Notes: generated by a model not told the origin, from the sequence alone. 64,000 nt of DNA from Acidipropionibacterium timonense (GCF_900605005.1 NZ_LR027558.1:443140-507139); one strand, 5' to 3'; shown: positions 15,693 through 25,341, counted from the stretch's first letter. Program-made: numbers and translations.

Positions 15693-16658
15693 ATGACACG
15701 CATCCCGGGTACCGACATCGACATCCTCCCGCTCGCCCTGGGCGGCAACACCTTCGGCTGGACGAGCGACGAGCCGACCTCGTCGGCCGTCCTCGACGCC
15801 TTCGTCGACGCCGGCGGGTCCTTCATCGACACCGCCGACGGCTACTCGGCGTGGGCGCCGGGCAACCACGGCGGCGAATCCGAGACGATCATCGGCCGCT
15901 GGTTGGCCAGGACCGGACGTCGCGACGACGTCGTCATCGCGACGAAGGTCGCCACCCACCCCGAGTTCAAGGGTCTGGCCCCCAGCACCATCGCCGCGGC
16001 CGCCGACGCCTCCCTGTCCCGCCTGGGCACCGACGTCATCGACCTCTACTACGCCCACTTCGACGACGACACCCGCAGCGTCGAGGACATGGCGGTCGCC
16101 TTCGACCAGCTCGTGCGCGCCGGCAAGGTGCGACACGTCGGTCTGTCGAACTTCTCGGTGGCCCGCGAGCGCGAGTGGCTCGAACTGGCCGAGCGCGAGT
16201 CCCTGGCCCGCCCGGTGGCCCTCCAACCGCACTACAACCTCCTGCACCGCGGCGACGTCGAGGGACCCGACGGTTACGGCCGGTTCGCCGCTGAGCACGA
16301 CCTGGCGATCTTCCCGTACTTCTCCTTGGCCTCCGGCTTCCTCACCGGCAAGTACCACGAGGCCGCCGAGCTCGACGGGTCGGCCCGCGCCGGCATGATG
16401 CAGTCCTACCTGCCCGACGACGAGGCGACGAGGGCCGCCTTCGAGGCGCTCGACGTCGAGCGTCGGATCGCCGACGACCACGGCGTCGAGGTGACCTCGG
16501 TGTCCCTGGCCTGGCTGCGAGCCAAGGGCGTCACCGCCCCCATCGCCTCGGCCCGGACCCCCGAGCAGTTGCCCGCCCTCCTGGCCTCGGCCACCCTCGA
16601 GCTCACCGCGGCCGAGGTCGCCGACCTCGATCGGGTCTCCTCCCGCTTCGTCGGCTGA
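15693..16658 (+). CDS. Aldo/keto reductase
   Basis: A complete 321-residue AKR. The catalytic tetrad is visible as D46 and Y51 (FIDTADGY), K85 (VIATKV) and H122 (YYAHFDD). The NADP-binding C-terminal part includes SLAWLRAKGVTAPIASAR. The start is ATG 15693 after AAGGAG. Unlike the reductase at 2309 it keeps the tetrad His. Sequence style matches general-stress or sugar-type AKRs (YajO/YhdN-like); the substrate is unknown. The Tpx gene follows 69 bases downstream. Confidence 0.88.
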   Translation: MTRIPGTDIDILPLALGGNTFGWTSDEPTSSAVLDAFVDAGGSFIDTADGYSAWAPGNHGGESETIIGRWLARTGRRDDVVIATKVATHPEFKGLAPSTIAAAADASLSRLGTDVIDLYYAHFDDDTRSVEDMAVAFDQLVRAGKVRHVGLSNFSVAREREWLELAERESLARPVALQPHYNLLHRGDVEGPDGYGRFAAEHDLAIFPYFSLASGFLTGKYHEAAELDGSARAGMMQSYLPDDEATRAAFEALDVERRIADDHGVEVTSVSLAWLRAKGVTAPIASARTPEQLPALLASATLELTAAEVADLDRVSSRFVG

Positions 16659-16727
16659 GCTCGCCCGCGGGATGTCCGACTCCCACCCCTGTTGTCCCTG
16701 ACCCCCACACCCGGAAGGATTGATCCC

Positions 16728-17225
16728 ATGGCCACCACCGCATTCAAGGGAACCCCCGTCCACACCGTCGGCGAGCTGCCCGCCCAGGGCTCCGTCGCCC
16801 CCTCCTTCGAGCTCGTCGGCACCGACCTGACGCCGGTCACCGACACCTCCGTCGAGGGTCGACTCGTCCTCAACATCTTCCCGAGCATCGACACCGGCGT
16901 GTGCGCCACGAGCGTGCGCACCTTCAACCGGAAGGCCGCCGGCCTCGACGGCGTCACCGTCCTGTGCGTCTCCCACGACCTGCCCTTCGCCCAGGGCCGC
17001 TTCTGCGGTGCCGAGGGCATCGAGGACGTCGTCGTCGCCTCCGCCTTCCGCTCCTCCTTCGGGAAGGACTACGGCGTGACGATGACCGACGGCCCGCTCG
17101 AGGGCCTGCTCGCCCGCTCCGTCGTCGTCCTCGACGCCGACCGCACGGTGCGGTACGTCCAGCTCGTCGACGAGATCACCACCGAGCCCGACTACGACGC
17201 CGCCCTGGCCGCCGCCCGGGCCTGA
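16728..17225 (+). CDS. tpx: Thiol peroxidase (Tpx type, atypical 2-Cys peroxiredoxin)
   Basis: The 165-residue length is standard for Tpx. The peroxidatic Cys is C59 within [14 protein letters not shown] and the resolving Cys is C93 within [11 protein letters not shown], the spacing of atypical 2-Cys Tpx enzymes that reduce alkyl hydroperoxides and H2O2 with thioredoxin. GGAAGGA precedes ATG 16728. A strong hairpin follows 14 bases after the stop, so the gene probably ends its transcript there. Confidence 0.93.
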   Translation: MATTAFKGTPVHTVGELPAQGSVAPSFELVGTDLTPVTDTSVEGRLVLNIFPSIDTGVCATSVRTFNRKAAGLDGVTVLCVSHDLPFAQGRFCGAEGIEDVVVASAFRSSFGKDYGVTMTDGPLEGLLARSVVVLDADRTVRYVQLVDEITTEPDYDAALAAARA

Positions 17226-17239
17226 CCTCATTCCTCGCG

Positions 17240-17270
17240 GACGCGCCCCGTCGCTCGGACGGGGCGCGTC
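17240..17270 (+). terminator. Hairpin terminator after tpx
   Basis: A perfect 13-base stem (GACGCGCCCCGTC at 17240-17252 with its complement at 17258-17270) and a 5-base loop, 14 bases past the tpx stop. The T-run is weak (TCGTCGTGTTG), as is common in high-GC actinobacteria. Confidence 0.8.
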
Positions 17271-17362
17271 TCGTCGTGTGTTGCGCGGCCGCACGCACAT
17301 GCTGGGTGAGTACCCTGTCCCGCGGTGTCCTCATCGGGCACCTGACTTCGGAGGGACATCCC

Positions 17363-18844
17363 ATGACGACGACCGACGAGCTCGACCGGACCGACACGCC
17401 CACACCGCCGACCCCCGACGGTGACGGCCTGCGCCGCGGCCTGGAAGCCCGCCACATGAACATGATCGCCATCGGTGGGGCGATCGGCACCGGGCTCTTC
17501 CTGGCCTCCGGGGCGACGATCACCAAGGCTGGGCCGGGCGGAGCCCTGGCCGCCTATGCGGTCATCGGCCTCATGGTGTACCTCCTCATGCAGTCCCTGG
17601 GTGAGATGAGCGCCTACCTGCCGGTGCCCGGCGCCTTCGAGACCTACGCGAACCGGTTCGTGTCGCCCTCGTTCGGGTTCGCCCTGGGCTGGAACTACTG
17701 GTTCAACTGGGCCATCACGGTGGCCGCCGAGCTCGCGGCGGCGTCGATCGTCATGCGCTACTGGCTCCCGGACGTCCCGAGCTGGGTGTGGTCGCTGGCC
17801 TTCTTCCTGCTGCTCGTGGCCATCAACTACCTGTCGGCGCGCGCCTATGGCGAGGGCGAGTTCTGGTTCGCGGCCATCAAGGTGACCGCCGTCATCGTCT
17901 TCCTCGTCCTGGGGGTCCTCATGATCGCCGGCGTCATGGGGGGACGCTCCCCGGGCCTGACGAACCTGAGGATCGGGGACGCCCCCTTCGTCGGCGGGTT
18001 CGGCGGTGCCATGGCGGTGTTCCTCATCGCCGGGTTCTCCTTCCAGGGCACCGAACTCATCGGGATCGCCGCGGGGGAGTCCAAGGACCCCGCAACGGCC
18101 GTGCCGAAGGCCGTCCGTCAGATCTTCTGGCGGATCATGATCTTCTACATCGGGGCGATCGCCGTCATCGGGATCCTCATCCCGTACACCGACCCCCACC
18201 TCTTGGCCGGCGACGTCACCCAAGTGGCCATGAGCCCCTTCACGCTCGTCCTGGGACGGGCCGGCATCGCCGGCGCGGCGGCCGTCATGAACGCCGTCAT
18301 CCTCACCTCGATCCTCTCGGCAGGGAACTCGGGACTGTACGCGTCGACCCGGATGCTCTACGCCATGGCCAAGGAGCACAAGGCCCCCGCCGTCTTCGCC
18401 CGGACCAATGCGCGCGGAGTGCCCGTCGCCGCCCTCCTGGCGACCGCCGCGGTGGGTGCGGCCTGCTTCGCCTCCAGCCTCGTCGGCTCGGGGAGGGCGT
18501 ACACCTGGCTGGTCAACATCTCGAGCCTGTGCGGGTTCATCGCCTGGCTCGGCATCGCCGTGTGCCACGTACAGTTCCGACGAGCCCTGCGAGCCCAGGG
18601 ACATGACCTGTCCGAGCTCCCGTTCCGGGCGCGCTGGTTCCCGGCCGGGCCGATCATCGCCTTCGCGCTGTGCCTCGTCGTCACCGTCGGACAGGGATGG
18701 GAGGCGATCGCCGCCCGCGACTGGCAGGGCACCGTCGTCGCCTACATCGGCATCCCGGTGTTCCTGGGGATCTGGCTCGGACACCGGCTGGTCACCGGGT
18801 CGAGGAGGTCCGATCTGAGGACCGCCAAGCTCACCGTCGATTGA
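17363..18844 (+). CDS. APC family amino acid permease (AAT subgroup)
   Basis: A 493-residue protein with about 12 membrane helices. The signature at the first helix is HMNMIAIGGAIGTGLFLASG, and PGGALAAYAVIGLMVYLLMQSLGEMSAYLPVPGAF covers helices 2-3, both diagnostic of the amino acid transporter (AAT) group that includes LysP, GabP and AnsP. FSFQGTELIGIAAGESKDP is the helix 6 consensus. The sequence reads closest to basic amino acid (LysP-like) permeases, but specificity is not certain. GAGGGA precedes ATG 17363. It stands alone between the tpx terminator and the GH13 gene. Confidence 0.87.
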   Translation: MTTTDELDRTDTPTPPTPDGDGLRRGLEARHMNMIAIGGAIGTGLFLASGATITKAGPGGALAAYAVIGLMVYLLMQSLGEMSAYLPVPGAFETYANRFVSPSFGFALGWNYWFNWAITVAAELAAASIVMRYWLPDVPSWVWSLAFFLLLVAINYLSARAYGEGEFWFAAIKVTAVIVFLVLGVLMIAGVMGGRSPGLTNLRIGDAPFVGGFGGAMAVFLIAGFSFQGTELIGIAAGESKDPATAVPKAVRQIFWRIMIFYIGAIAVIGILIPYTDPHLLAGDVTQVAMSPFTLVLGRAGIAGAAAVMNAVILTSILSAGNSGLYASTRMLYAMAKEHKAPAVFARTNARGVPVAALLATAAVGAACFASSLVGSGRAYTWLVNISSLCGFIAWLGIAVCHVQFRRALRAQGHDLSELPFRARWFPAGPIIAFALCLVVTVGQGWEAIAARDWQGTVVAYIGIPVFLGIWLGHRLVTGSRRSDLRTAKLTVD

Positions 18845-18912
18845 CCGGACCCGCCCGGGAACCCGGCCGAGTGTCGTGCCATGCTGGAACGACCCTGTCG
18901 AGAGGAAGTCCC

Positions 18913-20154
18913 ATGACCGCCCGTCCGGACTGGGTGACGCATCTGGTCGCCTGGCACGTCTACCCGCTCGGCTTCGTCGGGGCGCCCATGACCCCGCAGG
19001 GCCTCGACGCCCCGGTGGTCCACCGGCTCGGGCACCTCGAGGCCTGGCTCGACCACGCCGTCTCCATCGGTTGCTCCGGGCTCGTCCTCGGGCCGGTCCT
19101 GGCCTCGCGCACCCACGGCTACGACACCCTCGACCATCTGCGGGTCGATCCACGACTGGGGGACGACGCCGACCTCGACCACCTCCTCGCGGCGGCCCAC
19201 GACAAGGGGCTGCGGGTCATCCTCGACGGCGTCTTCAACCACGTGAGTCGGGAGCACCCCCTGGTGCAGCGGGCCCTGGCCGCGGGACCGGGCACCGAGG
19301 CCGGCGGCGTCATCGCCTGGCAGGACGGCCGCCCCCGGGTGTTCGAGGGACACGACGACCTCGTCGTCCTCGACCACCGTGCGGACGCCGTCGTCTCCCT
19401 CGTCACCCAGGTCATGTCGCACTGGGGCGACCGTGGGGTCGACGGATGGCGTCTGGACGCCGCCTACGCCGTCGAACCGACGTTCTGGGCGCGGGTGCTG
19501 CCGGCGGTGCGCGCCCGGCGACCCGACACCTGGGTCTTCGGTGAGGTCATCCACGGTGACTACGCCGGCATCGTCGAGTCCTCCGGGATGGACTCGGTGA
19601 CCCAGTACGAACTGTGGAAGGCCATCTGGTCGTCCATCTCCTCGCGCAACTTCTTCGAGCTCGACCACGCCCTGGGGCGCCACGACGAGTTCTGCGACCA
19701 CTTCACGCCGATGACCTTCGTCGGCAACCACGACGTCACCCGCATCTGCAGCCGAGTGGGGCCGGACGGGGCCGTGCTGGCGATGGCGGTCCTGGCGACG
19801 GTCGGCGGCGTCCCGTCGATCTACTACGGCGACGAACTGGCCTACCGCGGCGTCAAGGAGGAACGGTTCGGCGGGGACGACCAGATCCGCCCGGTGTTCC
19901 CGCCGACGCCGGCCGACCTGTCGACGCTCGGTGCGGACATGCTGCACGTCCACCAGGAGCTCGTCGGACTGCGACGGCGTCATCCCTGGTTGGTCGACGC
20001 CCGCACCTCGTCCCTGGCCCTGGCCAACGAGCGGTACGTCTACCGCACCGGGGTGCCGGGGGTCGAGCCGCTCATCGTCGAGCTCGATCTCACCGCTCAG
20101 CCCTGGGTCGTCATCCGGGAGGCCGGGCAGGTCGTCTGGTCCTGGGGACGCTGA
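18913..20154 (+). CDS. Glycoside hydrolase family 13 (alpha-amylase superfamily), short form
   Basis: The 413-residue TIM-barrel enzyme has all GH13 conserved regions: DGVFNHV (I), GWRLDAAY with nucleophile D182 (II), FGEVI with acid/base E211 (III) and FVGNHD with D274 (IV). It has no signal peptide, so it acts in the cytoplasm. It is short, with a compact C-terminal domain, resembling small maltodextrin or glucosylglycerol/sucrose-phosphorylase-like members; the substrate is not evident. GAGAGGAAG precedes ATG 18913. It is convergent with ugd (62-base gap). Confidence 0.88.
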   Translation: MTARPDWVTHLVAWHVYPLGFVGAPMTPQGLDAPVVHRLGHLEAWLDHAVSIGCSGLVLGPVLASRTHGYDTLDHLRVDPRLGDDADLDHLLAAAHDKGLRVILDGVFNHVSREHPLVQRALAAGPGTEAGGVIAWQDGRPRVFEGHDDLVVLDHRADAVVSLVTQVMSHWGDRGVDGWRLDAAYAVEPTFWARVLPAVRARRPDTWVFGEVIHGDYAGIVESSGMDSVTQYELWKAIWSSISSRNFFELDHALGRHDEFCDHFTPMTFVGNHDVTRICSRVGPDGAVLAMAVLATVGGVPSIYYGDELAYRGVKEERFGGDDQIRPVFPPTPADLSTLGADMLHVHQELVGLRRRHPWLVDARTSSLALANERYVYRTGVPGVEPLIVELDLTAQPWVVIREAGQVVWSWGR

Positions 20155-20216
20155 CCGACGCGGCCCGGGTCGCCGTCCGAAGGGGCTCGTCAGCGCAGGT
20201 CGGTCCTGCCCGGCAG

Positions 20217-21383
20217 TCAGTCCTGCCCGAAGAGATCGCGGGTGTAGACCTTCTCGGCGACATCGGCGAGGTCCGGCGACATCCGGTTGGCGATGATGAG
20301 GTCGCAGTCGGCCTTGAAGGCGGCCAGGTCGTGGGTGACGGGGGAGCGGAAGAACTCGTCCCCCTCGAAGGTCGGCTCGTACACCTCGACCGGGATGCCC
20401 TTGGCCTTGATCCGCTTCATGACCCCCTGGATCGAGGACGACCGGTAGTTGTCCGACCCGGCCTTCATGACGAGCCGGTAGATGCCGACCCGACGCGGGT
20501 TGCGCCCGACGATGTCGGCGGCGATGAAGTCCTTGCGCACCGTGTTGGAGTCGACGATGGCCTGGATGAGGGTCTGCGGGACGTCCTGGTAGTTCGCCAG
20601 GAGTTGGCGGGTGTCCTTGGGCAGGCAGTACCCGCCGTAGCCGAAGGAGGGGTTGTTGTAGTGGTCGCCGATGCGCGGGTCCAGGCACACCCCCTCGATG
20701 ATCTGGCGGGTCTCCAGGCCACGCTGTGAGGAGTAGGTGTCGAGCTCGTTGAAGAAGGACACCCGCATCGCCAGGTAGGTGTTGGCGAACAGTTTGATGG
20801 CCTCGGCCTCGGTGGAGCCGACGTGGAGCACCGGCACGTCCTCGTCGGCGGCGCCTTCCACCATGAGGGCGGCGAAACGTCGGGCCCGCTCGTCCTGGCT
20901 GCCCACCACGACCCGGGAGGGGTGGAGGTTGTCGTGGAGGGCCCGGCCCTCGCGCAGGAACTCGGGGCTGAAGACGATGTCGAGGCCGGGGTGGGCCCGG
21001 CGGGCCGCCTCGGTGTGGCCCACCGGCACCGTCGACTTGATGACAACCATGGCGTCGGGGGCGAGTCGTTCGACCTGGTCGATGACGGCGTCCACGCTGG
21101 AGGTGTCGAAGTAGTTGCGGTCTGGGTCGTAGTTGGTCGGGGTGGCCACGATGACGTACTCGGCAGCCTCGAACGCCCGGTCGGGGGAGGTGGTGGCGGT
21201 GAGGTCGAGCGGGACCCGCGCCAGGAAGTCCTCGATGTCGGGGTCGACGACCGTGGAGTGACGTGAGCACACCTGCTCGACCTTCCGCGGGTCGGTGTCG
21301 AGCCCGACGACCTCGTTGTGCTGGGCCAGCAGGACGGCGTTGGCCATTCCGACGTAACCCAGACCTGCCACGGCGATCTTCAT
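20217..21383 (-). CDS. ugd: UDP-glucose 6-dehydrogenase
   Basis: The 388-residue NAD-dependent enzyme oxidises UDP-glucose to UDP-glucuronate for surface polysaccharides. It shows the N-terminal [10 protein letters not shown] dinucleotide fold, the conserved FSPEFLREG segment, the catalytic loop [12 protein letters not shown] with its nucleophilic Cys, and the second Rossmann domain with EVYEPTFEG. The short length matches the compact Streptococcus-type form. GAGGAGGCAGCG precedes ATG 21383. No capsule or glycosyltransferase genes are adjacent in this window. Confidence 0.93.
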   Translation of the reverse strand: MKIAVAGLGYVGMANAVLLAQHNEVVGLDTDPRKVEQVCSRHSTVVDPDIEDFLARVPLDLTATTSPDRAFEAAEYVIVATPTNYDPDRNYFDTSSVDAVIDQVERLAPDAMVVIKSTVPVGHTEAARRAHPGLDIVFSPEFLREGRALHDNLHPSRVVVGSQDERARRFAALMVEGAADEDVPVLHVGSTEAEAIKLFANTYLAMRVSFFNELDTYSSQRGLETRQIIEGVCLDPRIGDHYNNPSFGYGGYCLPKDTRQLLANYQDVPQTLIQAIVDSNTVRKDFIAADIVGRNPRRVGIYRLVMKAGSDNYRSSSIQGVMKRIKAKGIPVEVYEPTFEGDEFFRSPVTHDLAAFKADCDLIIANRMSPDLADVAEKVYTRDLFGQD

Positions 21384-21445
21384 CGCTGCCTCCTCACGTC
21401 AGTGGACACCGGAAGTCTAGATGCCGCGAGGAGCGGGTCGGGCGG

Positions 21446-22093
21446 TCAGGGGCCGACGAGCATCCCGTGGACGAGGGAGTCGACGTAGTCGCGCAACACG
21501 GCGCGCTGGTCGCGGGTGCACCGGTGGCCCAGGCTCATCCCGAGCAGCTCCATGCACATCGAGGACCAGACGAGCCTGCCTGCCTCGCGCGGTGTGAGAC
21601 CTTGCCGCAGCTGCCGGTGGGGATCGGCGACGAGGATCTCACCGATGCGGGTCTCCAGGGCGGCCAGGACGTCGAGGGCCTCCGAGCGGTGCGGCCCGGG
21701 AGGGCCGAACAGCGACTCGCGGGTGTAGGCGGCGAAGTTCTCCGGCCGTCGGGTGGCCACCTCGACGATGGGTTCCAGCAGGGCGCAGATGTGGTCGACC
21801 GCGGCGTCGGAGTCGGTCAGCCCGGCGACACTGTCGGCGATGCGGCCGATGAGCACTTCCTCGGTGAAGTCGTTGGCGACCCACATGAGCAGTTCGGCCT
21901 TGCTGGTGGCGTAGTTGAACAGGGTGCCGGTGGCTACGTCGGCGGTCTCGGCCACCTCCTGGGTGGTGACCTCGTCGAAGGGTTTGGTGGCGAACAGGGA
22001 TCGTGCTGCGGCCAGGATGCGTCGTTGCTTCTCGGCCTTGTTCCGCTCGCGCCTGGACACCGGCCCGTCGACAGTGGTGGTCACTCGCTCCAT
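21446..22093 (-). CDS. TetR family repressor, probable regulator of the lipid operon
   Basis: From ATG 22093 the protein is 215 residues. Its HTH lies at about residues 15-60: EKQRRILAAARSLFATKPFDEVTTQEVAETADVATGTLFNYA. A helical ligand domain follows. An upstream GTG at 22144 would add 17 poorly conserved residues. The gene diverges from the oleate hydratase operon, and an 18-base perfect palindrome overlaps that promoter. TetR proteins beside fatty-acid genes commonly bind acyl-CoAs or fatty acids; I infer that this one senses a lipid and represses the operon. Confidence 0.85.
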   Translation of the reverse strand: MERVTTTVDGPVSRRERNKAEKQRRILAAARSLFATKPFDEVTTQEVAETADVATGTLFNYATSKAELLMWVANDFTEEVLIGRIADSVAGLTDSDAAVDHICALLEPIVEVATRRPENFAAYTRESLFGPPGPHRSEALDVLAALETRIGEILVADPHRQLRQGLTPREAGRLVWSSMCMELLGMSLGHRCTRDQRAVLRDYVDSLVHGMLVGP

Positions 22094-22174
22094 TGTGGCG
22101 GAAACGGACGACGTGGTCACGTCGATCGTCTGTGGGCGTGACACCGTTCAAGTGTGGACGTCTGTGCACAATCA

Positions 22175-22202
22175 TTGACACGCACTCGCTTTTGAGTACA
22201 CT
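22175..22202 (+). promoter_or_regulatory. Promoter of the oleate hydratase operon
   Basis: TTGACA at 22175-22180 and TACACT at 22197-22202 are separated by 16 bases. The -35 is a perfect sigma-70/SigA consensus. The -10 lies inside the palindrome at 22190-22207, the position expected for a repressed promoter. Transcription would start about 90 bases before the oleate hydratase ATG. Confidence 0.6.
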
Positions 22203-22213
22203 CAAAAATGAGT
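22190..22213. promoter_or_regulatory. TetR-type operator, perfect palindrome
   Basis: TTTTGAGT-AC-ACTCAAAA occupies 22190-22207, with 8-base arms that match perfectly. An overlapping second dyad, ACTCA-AAAA-TGAGT, extends to 22213. It overlaps the -10 hexamer and lies about 100 bases upstream of the TetR start on the other strand, so it could control both directions. Confidence 0.7.
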
Positions 22214-22299
22214 TCGATCCACTCGAGATGTCATCGGGCGGTGCAGCCCGGTGGCGCCCGGGTGGCAGCGGGCGAGATCACTGACGAAGGAGTCAAGAC

Positions 22300-24066
22300 A
22301 TGTCCACCTACTACGACCGGTTCCGTCCCGTGGCACCCGACGACATCACCGACCGCAGGCTCTACACCGTCGGCGGCGGCCTGGCAGCGTTGGCAGCCGC
22401 CTTCGTCGCGATCCGCGACGCAGGGATGCCCGGGTCCAACATCACGATCCTCGAGATGAACGACGTCCCCGGTGGCGGCATCGACGCAGCCGGCACCGCC
22501 GAGACCGGATACATCCTGCGCGGCGGGCGCGAGATGGAGCCCGACTACAACTGCTTCTGGGACCTCTTCCAGGACGTCCCGGCCTTCGAGATGGGGGAGG
22601 ACTACTCCGTCCTCGACGAGTTCCACCACATCGACGACGTCGACCCCAACTACTCCAACTGTCGACTCATCCACCACCAGGGCCAGCCCAAGGACAACTC
22701 ATCCTTCGGGCTGACGAAGTCCATGCAGCGCCAGCTCGTCAAGGTCTTCCTCGCCCGCGAGGAGGACCTCCAGGGCATCGCCATCGACCAGTTCTTCGAG
22801 CCGGACTTCCTCAAGACGAACTTCTGGTACTTCTGGCGCACGATGTTCGCCTTCCACGACTGGGAGTCGCTCATCGAGATGAAGCGCTACATGCACCGGT
22901 TCATGCACTGCTTCTGGGGCTTCAAGGACATGTCGGTGGTGAAGTTCTGCAAGTACAACCAGTACGACGCCTTCATCAAGCCGCTGCGCGACGTCCTGGT
23001 CTCGAAGGGGGTCACCTTCCGTTACGGGGTCAACGTCACCGACCTCGACATGGGCATCGCCCCGGACCGCAAGGTCGTGCGCGCCATCGTGGGCCAGGAG
23101 CAGGGCGAACCGGTGAGGATCGAGGTCGACCCGACCGATCTCGTGCTGGTCACCAACGGTTCGCTCACCGAGTGCACCGGCTACGGGACGATGGACACCC
23201 CGGCCCCGTTGGTCACCGAGGAGCAGGGCGGATGCTGGAACCTGTGGCGCAACCTCGCCGCCAAGGACCCGAGCTTCGGACACCCCGACGTGTTCACCCC
23301 CGGGCCCGACAAGACGGCCTGGGAGTCCTTCACCATCACCTGCCACCGCTCGGCCCTCACCGACAAGATCGCCGAGCTGTCGGGGCGTGACCCCTTCGCC
23401 CGCACCACCGCGACCGGCGGGATCATCACCGTCACCGACTCGAACTGGCTGCTGAGCTTCACCGTCAACCGCCAGCCGCAGTTCCCCGACCAGCCCGACG
23501 ACGTCATCGTGGTGTGGGGCTACGGACTGCTCATGGACACCGTGGGCAACCACGTCCACAAGACGATGCCCGAGTGCACCGGGGCCGAGATCCTCGAGGA
23601 GTTGTGCCACCACCTCGGCCTGCTCGACCACTGGGACGAGATCCGGGAGGCCAGCATCAACATCCCGACGATGTTGCCCTACATCACCTCGTTCTTCCAG
23701 GTCCGTCGCCTCGGTGACCGGCCCCAGGTCGTCCCCGAGGGGTCGGTCAACCTCGGCTTCATGGGCGAGTTCGTCGAGACGCCGACCGACTGCTCCTTCA
23801 CCCTCGACTCGGCCATCCGTACCGGCGAGGAAGGGGTCTACCAGCTCCTCGGGCTCAACAAGCACGCCCCCGACATGGTCGAGAAGCAGTACGACATCCG
23901 TTACATGGTCCGGGCCCTGAGGTCCCTCAACGACGGGGTCATGCCCGGCGACGAGATCCTCGGACGCCTCGCCCGGGGCACCTACTACGAGGACCTCTTC
24001 AGCCCTGCCGCCAAGGCGGCCTCCTTGGGGATCACCGAGCGCGGCGTCCGTCGCGGACGCTGCTGA
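22300..24066 (+). CDS. ohyA: Oleate hydratase (FAD-dependent fatty acid hydratase)
   Basis: The 588-residue length is typical of the MCRA/oleate hydratase family, which adds water to the cis-9 double bond of oleate or linoleate to give 10-hydroxy fatty acids, with FAD in a structural role. Visible features are the nucleotide-binding turn VGGGLAALAAAF (residues 24-35), LEMNDVPGGG (51-60), the active-site GGREMEPDYNCFWDLF (75-90) with its catalytic Glu, and the later YITSFF...GFMGEFVE segment. GAAGGAG precedes ATG 22300. It is the first gene of the TetR-controlled operon. The enzyme works on free fatty acids, whereas the following genes need CoA esters. Confidence 0.95.
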   Translation: MSTYYDRFRPVAPDDITDRRLYTVGGGLAALAAAFVAIRDAGMPGSNITILEMNDVPGGGIDAAGTAETGYILRGGREMEPDYNCFWDLFQDVPAFEMGEDYSVLDEFHHIDDVDPNYSNCRLIHHQGQPKDNSSFGLTKSMQRQLVKVFLAREEDLQGIAIDQFFEPDFLKTNFWYFWRTMFAFHDWESLIEMKRYMHRFMHCFWGFKDMSVVKFCKYNQYDAFIKPLRDVLVSKGVTFRYGVNVTDLDMGIAPDRKVVRAIVGQEQGEPVRIEVDPTDLVLVTNGSLTECTGYGTMDTPAPLVTEEQGGCWNLWRNLAAKDPSFGHPDVFTPGPDKTAWESFTITCHRSALTDKIAELSGRDPFARTTATGGIITVTDSNWLLSFTVNRQPQFPDQPDDVIVVWGYGLLMDTVGNHVHKTMPECTGAEILEELCHHLGLLDHWDEIREASINIPTMLPYITSFFQVRRLGDRPQVVPEGSVNLGFMGEFVETPTDCSFTLDSAIRTGEEGVYQLLGLNKHAPDMVEKQYDIRYMVRALRSLNDGVMPGDEILGRLARGTYYEDLFSPAAKAASLGITERGVRRGRC

Positions 24067-24119
24067 GGCACCCCACCTGCCACGACACCACGAACCGACA
24101 ACACCAAGGAGGAAGGACC

Positions 24120-25274
24120 ATGTGGTACCTCAACGAGGAGCGCACCCTCGTCCAGCAAGCGGCCCGCGAGTTCGTCGACAAGGAGGTGCGACCGGTCGCC
24201 CTCGAGATCGACCGTGAGGACAGGTTCCCACTGGAACTGTTCAAGCGGGCCGGTGAACTGGGCTTCCTGGGGATCACCACCCCCGAGGAGTACGGCGGCA
24301 TGGGCAGCGACTACACCACCGTCGCCCTCGTCATGGAGGAGATCGCCAAGGCCAGCCCCGTGCTGTGCGTGGCCATGGGTGCCCACAGCCAGCTCGCCGG
24401 CGGGATGCTCAAGATGCTGGGCAGCCCGGAACAGAAGGAGCGCTACCTGCGTCCTGCCGCCAGTGGCGAGATCATCATGGCCTGCGGGTCGACCGAGGCC
24501 GTCGGGGGAGCCGACCACGAGGAGCACACCACCAGGGCCGTCCTCGACGGCGACGAGTGGGTCATCAACGGCGGCAAGGTGCTCATCTCCAACATCGGCG
24601 TCGCCGACGTCTATCTCGTCTTGGCCATCACCGCCGACCACGTCGACCCGGTGACCAAGGCCGGCTTCAGCGCCTTCATCGTCCCCAAGGACACTCCCGG
24701 ACTCATCATCGGCGACCCCGAGCACAAGCTCGGATGGCACGGCTCGGCCACCGGGTCCATCGAGTTCCGAGACATGCGGCTGCCGCGCGAGGCCATTCTC
24801 GGCCCGGAGGGTGGGTGCATGCAGGCGATGTTCGTCTCCTGCACCGACGAGTTCCTCACCTGCGGGCCGGTCGGCCTGGGCATCGCCGAGGGGGCCTACG
24901 ACATGGCCTTCGACTACTCGATGCACCGGATCCAGCACGGCATGCCCATGTACGACCGCTTCCAGGTCACCCGGCACAAGCTCGCGCGGATGTGGATGGA
25001 CATCGAGCAGCTGCGGGGCCTCGTCTACTCCGTCCACGCCATGCGTGACACCGGTGACCTCCAACTGCCCCAGGGTCGCATGCTCAAGATCCTCGGCGCC
25101 GAGGTCTCCGAGCGGGTGGCCCGTGAGGCGATCCAGCTCTACGGCGGGCTGGGGGTCATCCGCGACGTCGGCGTCGAGCGCTACTGGCGCGACGCCAAGG
25201 TGCTGGCCATCGGCGGGGCCTCGGTGGAGGCCATGACCGAGGAGATCACCCAACTGCTGCGCCCGCGCAACTGA
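24120..25274 (+). CDS. Acyl-CoA dehydrogenase, long-chain-like active-site type
   Basis: The 384-residue FAD enzyme of beta-oxidation introduces the alpha-beta double bond and passes electrons to an ETF. Landmarks are GITTPEEYGGMGSDY, ACGSTEAVGGADHEEH, the Arg-rich helix and QLYGGLGVIRDVGVERYWRDAK. Short- and medium-chain enzymes have the catalytic Glu in YEGTSEI near the C-terminus; here the segment reads AIGGASVEAM, so that Glu is absent. Long-chain and isovaleryl types also lack it and use a Glu on an earlier helix. E244 (in CTDEFLTCG) occupies about that position by my alignment. GGAGGAAGG precedes ATG 24120. Its electron acceptor is probably the FixA/FixB pair downstream. Confidence 0.9.
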   Translation: MWYLNEERTLVQQAAREFVDKEVRPVALEIDREDRFPLELFKRAGELGFLGITTPEEYGGMGSDYTTVALVMEEIAKASPVLCVAMGAHSQLAGGMLKMLGSPEQKERYLRPAASGEIIMACGSTEAVGGADHEEHTTRAVLDGDEWVINGGKVLISNIGVADVYLVLAITADHVDPVTKAGFSAFIVPKDTPGLIIGDPEHKLGWHGSATGSIEFRDMRLPREAILGPEGGCMQAMFVSCTDEFLTCGPVGLGIAEGAYDMAFDYSMHRIQHGMPMYDRFQVTRHKLARMWMDIEQLRGLVYSVHAMRDTGDLQLPQGRMLKILGAEVSERVAREAIQLYGGLGVIRDVGVERYWRDAKVLAIGGASVEAMTEEITQLLRPRN

Positions 25275-25287
25275 ACCGACACGGGCC

Positions 25288-25315
25288 GTCGCGCCGGGTC
25301 CGGGCCCGGCGCGAC
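25288..25315 (+). promoter_or_regulatory. Intercistronic hairpin
   Basis: An 11-base perfect stem (GTCGCGCCGGG at 25288-25298 with 25305-25315) and a 6-base loop lie between the acyl-CoA dehydrogenase and SDR genes. No T-run follows and the downstream gene has its own good ribosome-binding site. It is more likely an mRNA-stabilising, processing or partial-attenuation element than a full terminator. Confidence 0.55.
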
Positions 25316-25341
25316 GACCCACCCACCACACGAGGAAAGGA

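Noticed and set aside
13620-17300. A 1226-codon minus-strand open frame
   Set aside because: Only its last 205 codons (from ATG 14237) are a real HAD hydrolase; the rest is antisense to PTH2, the ACT protein, AKR and tpx.
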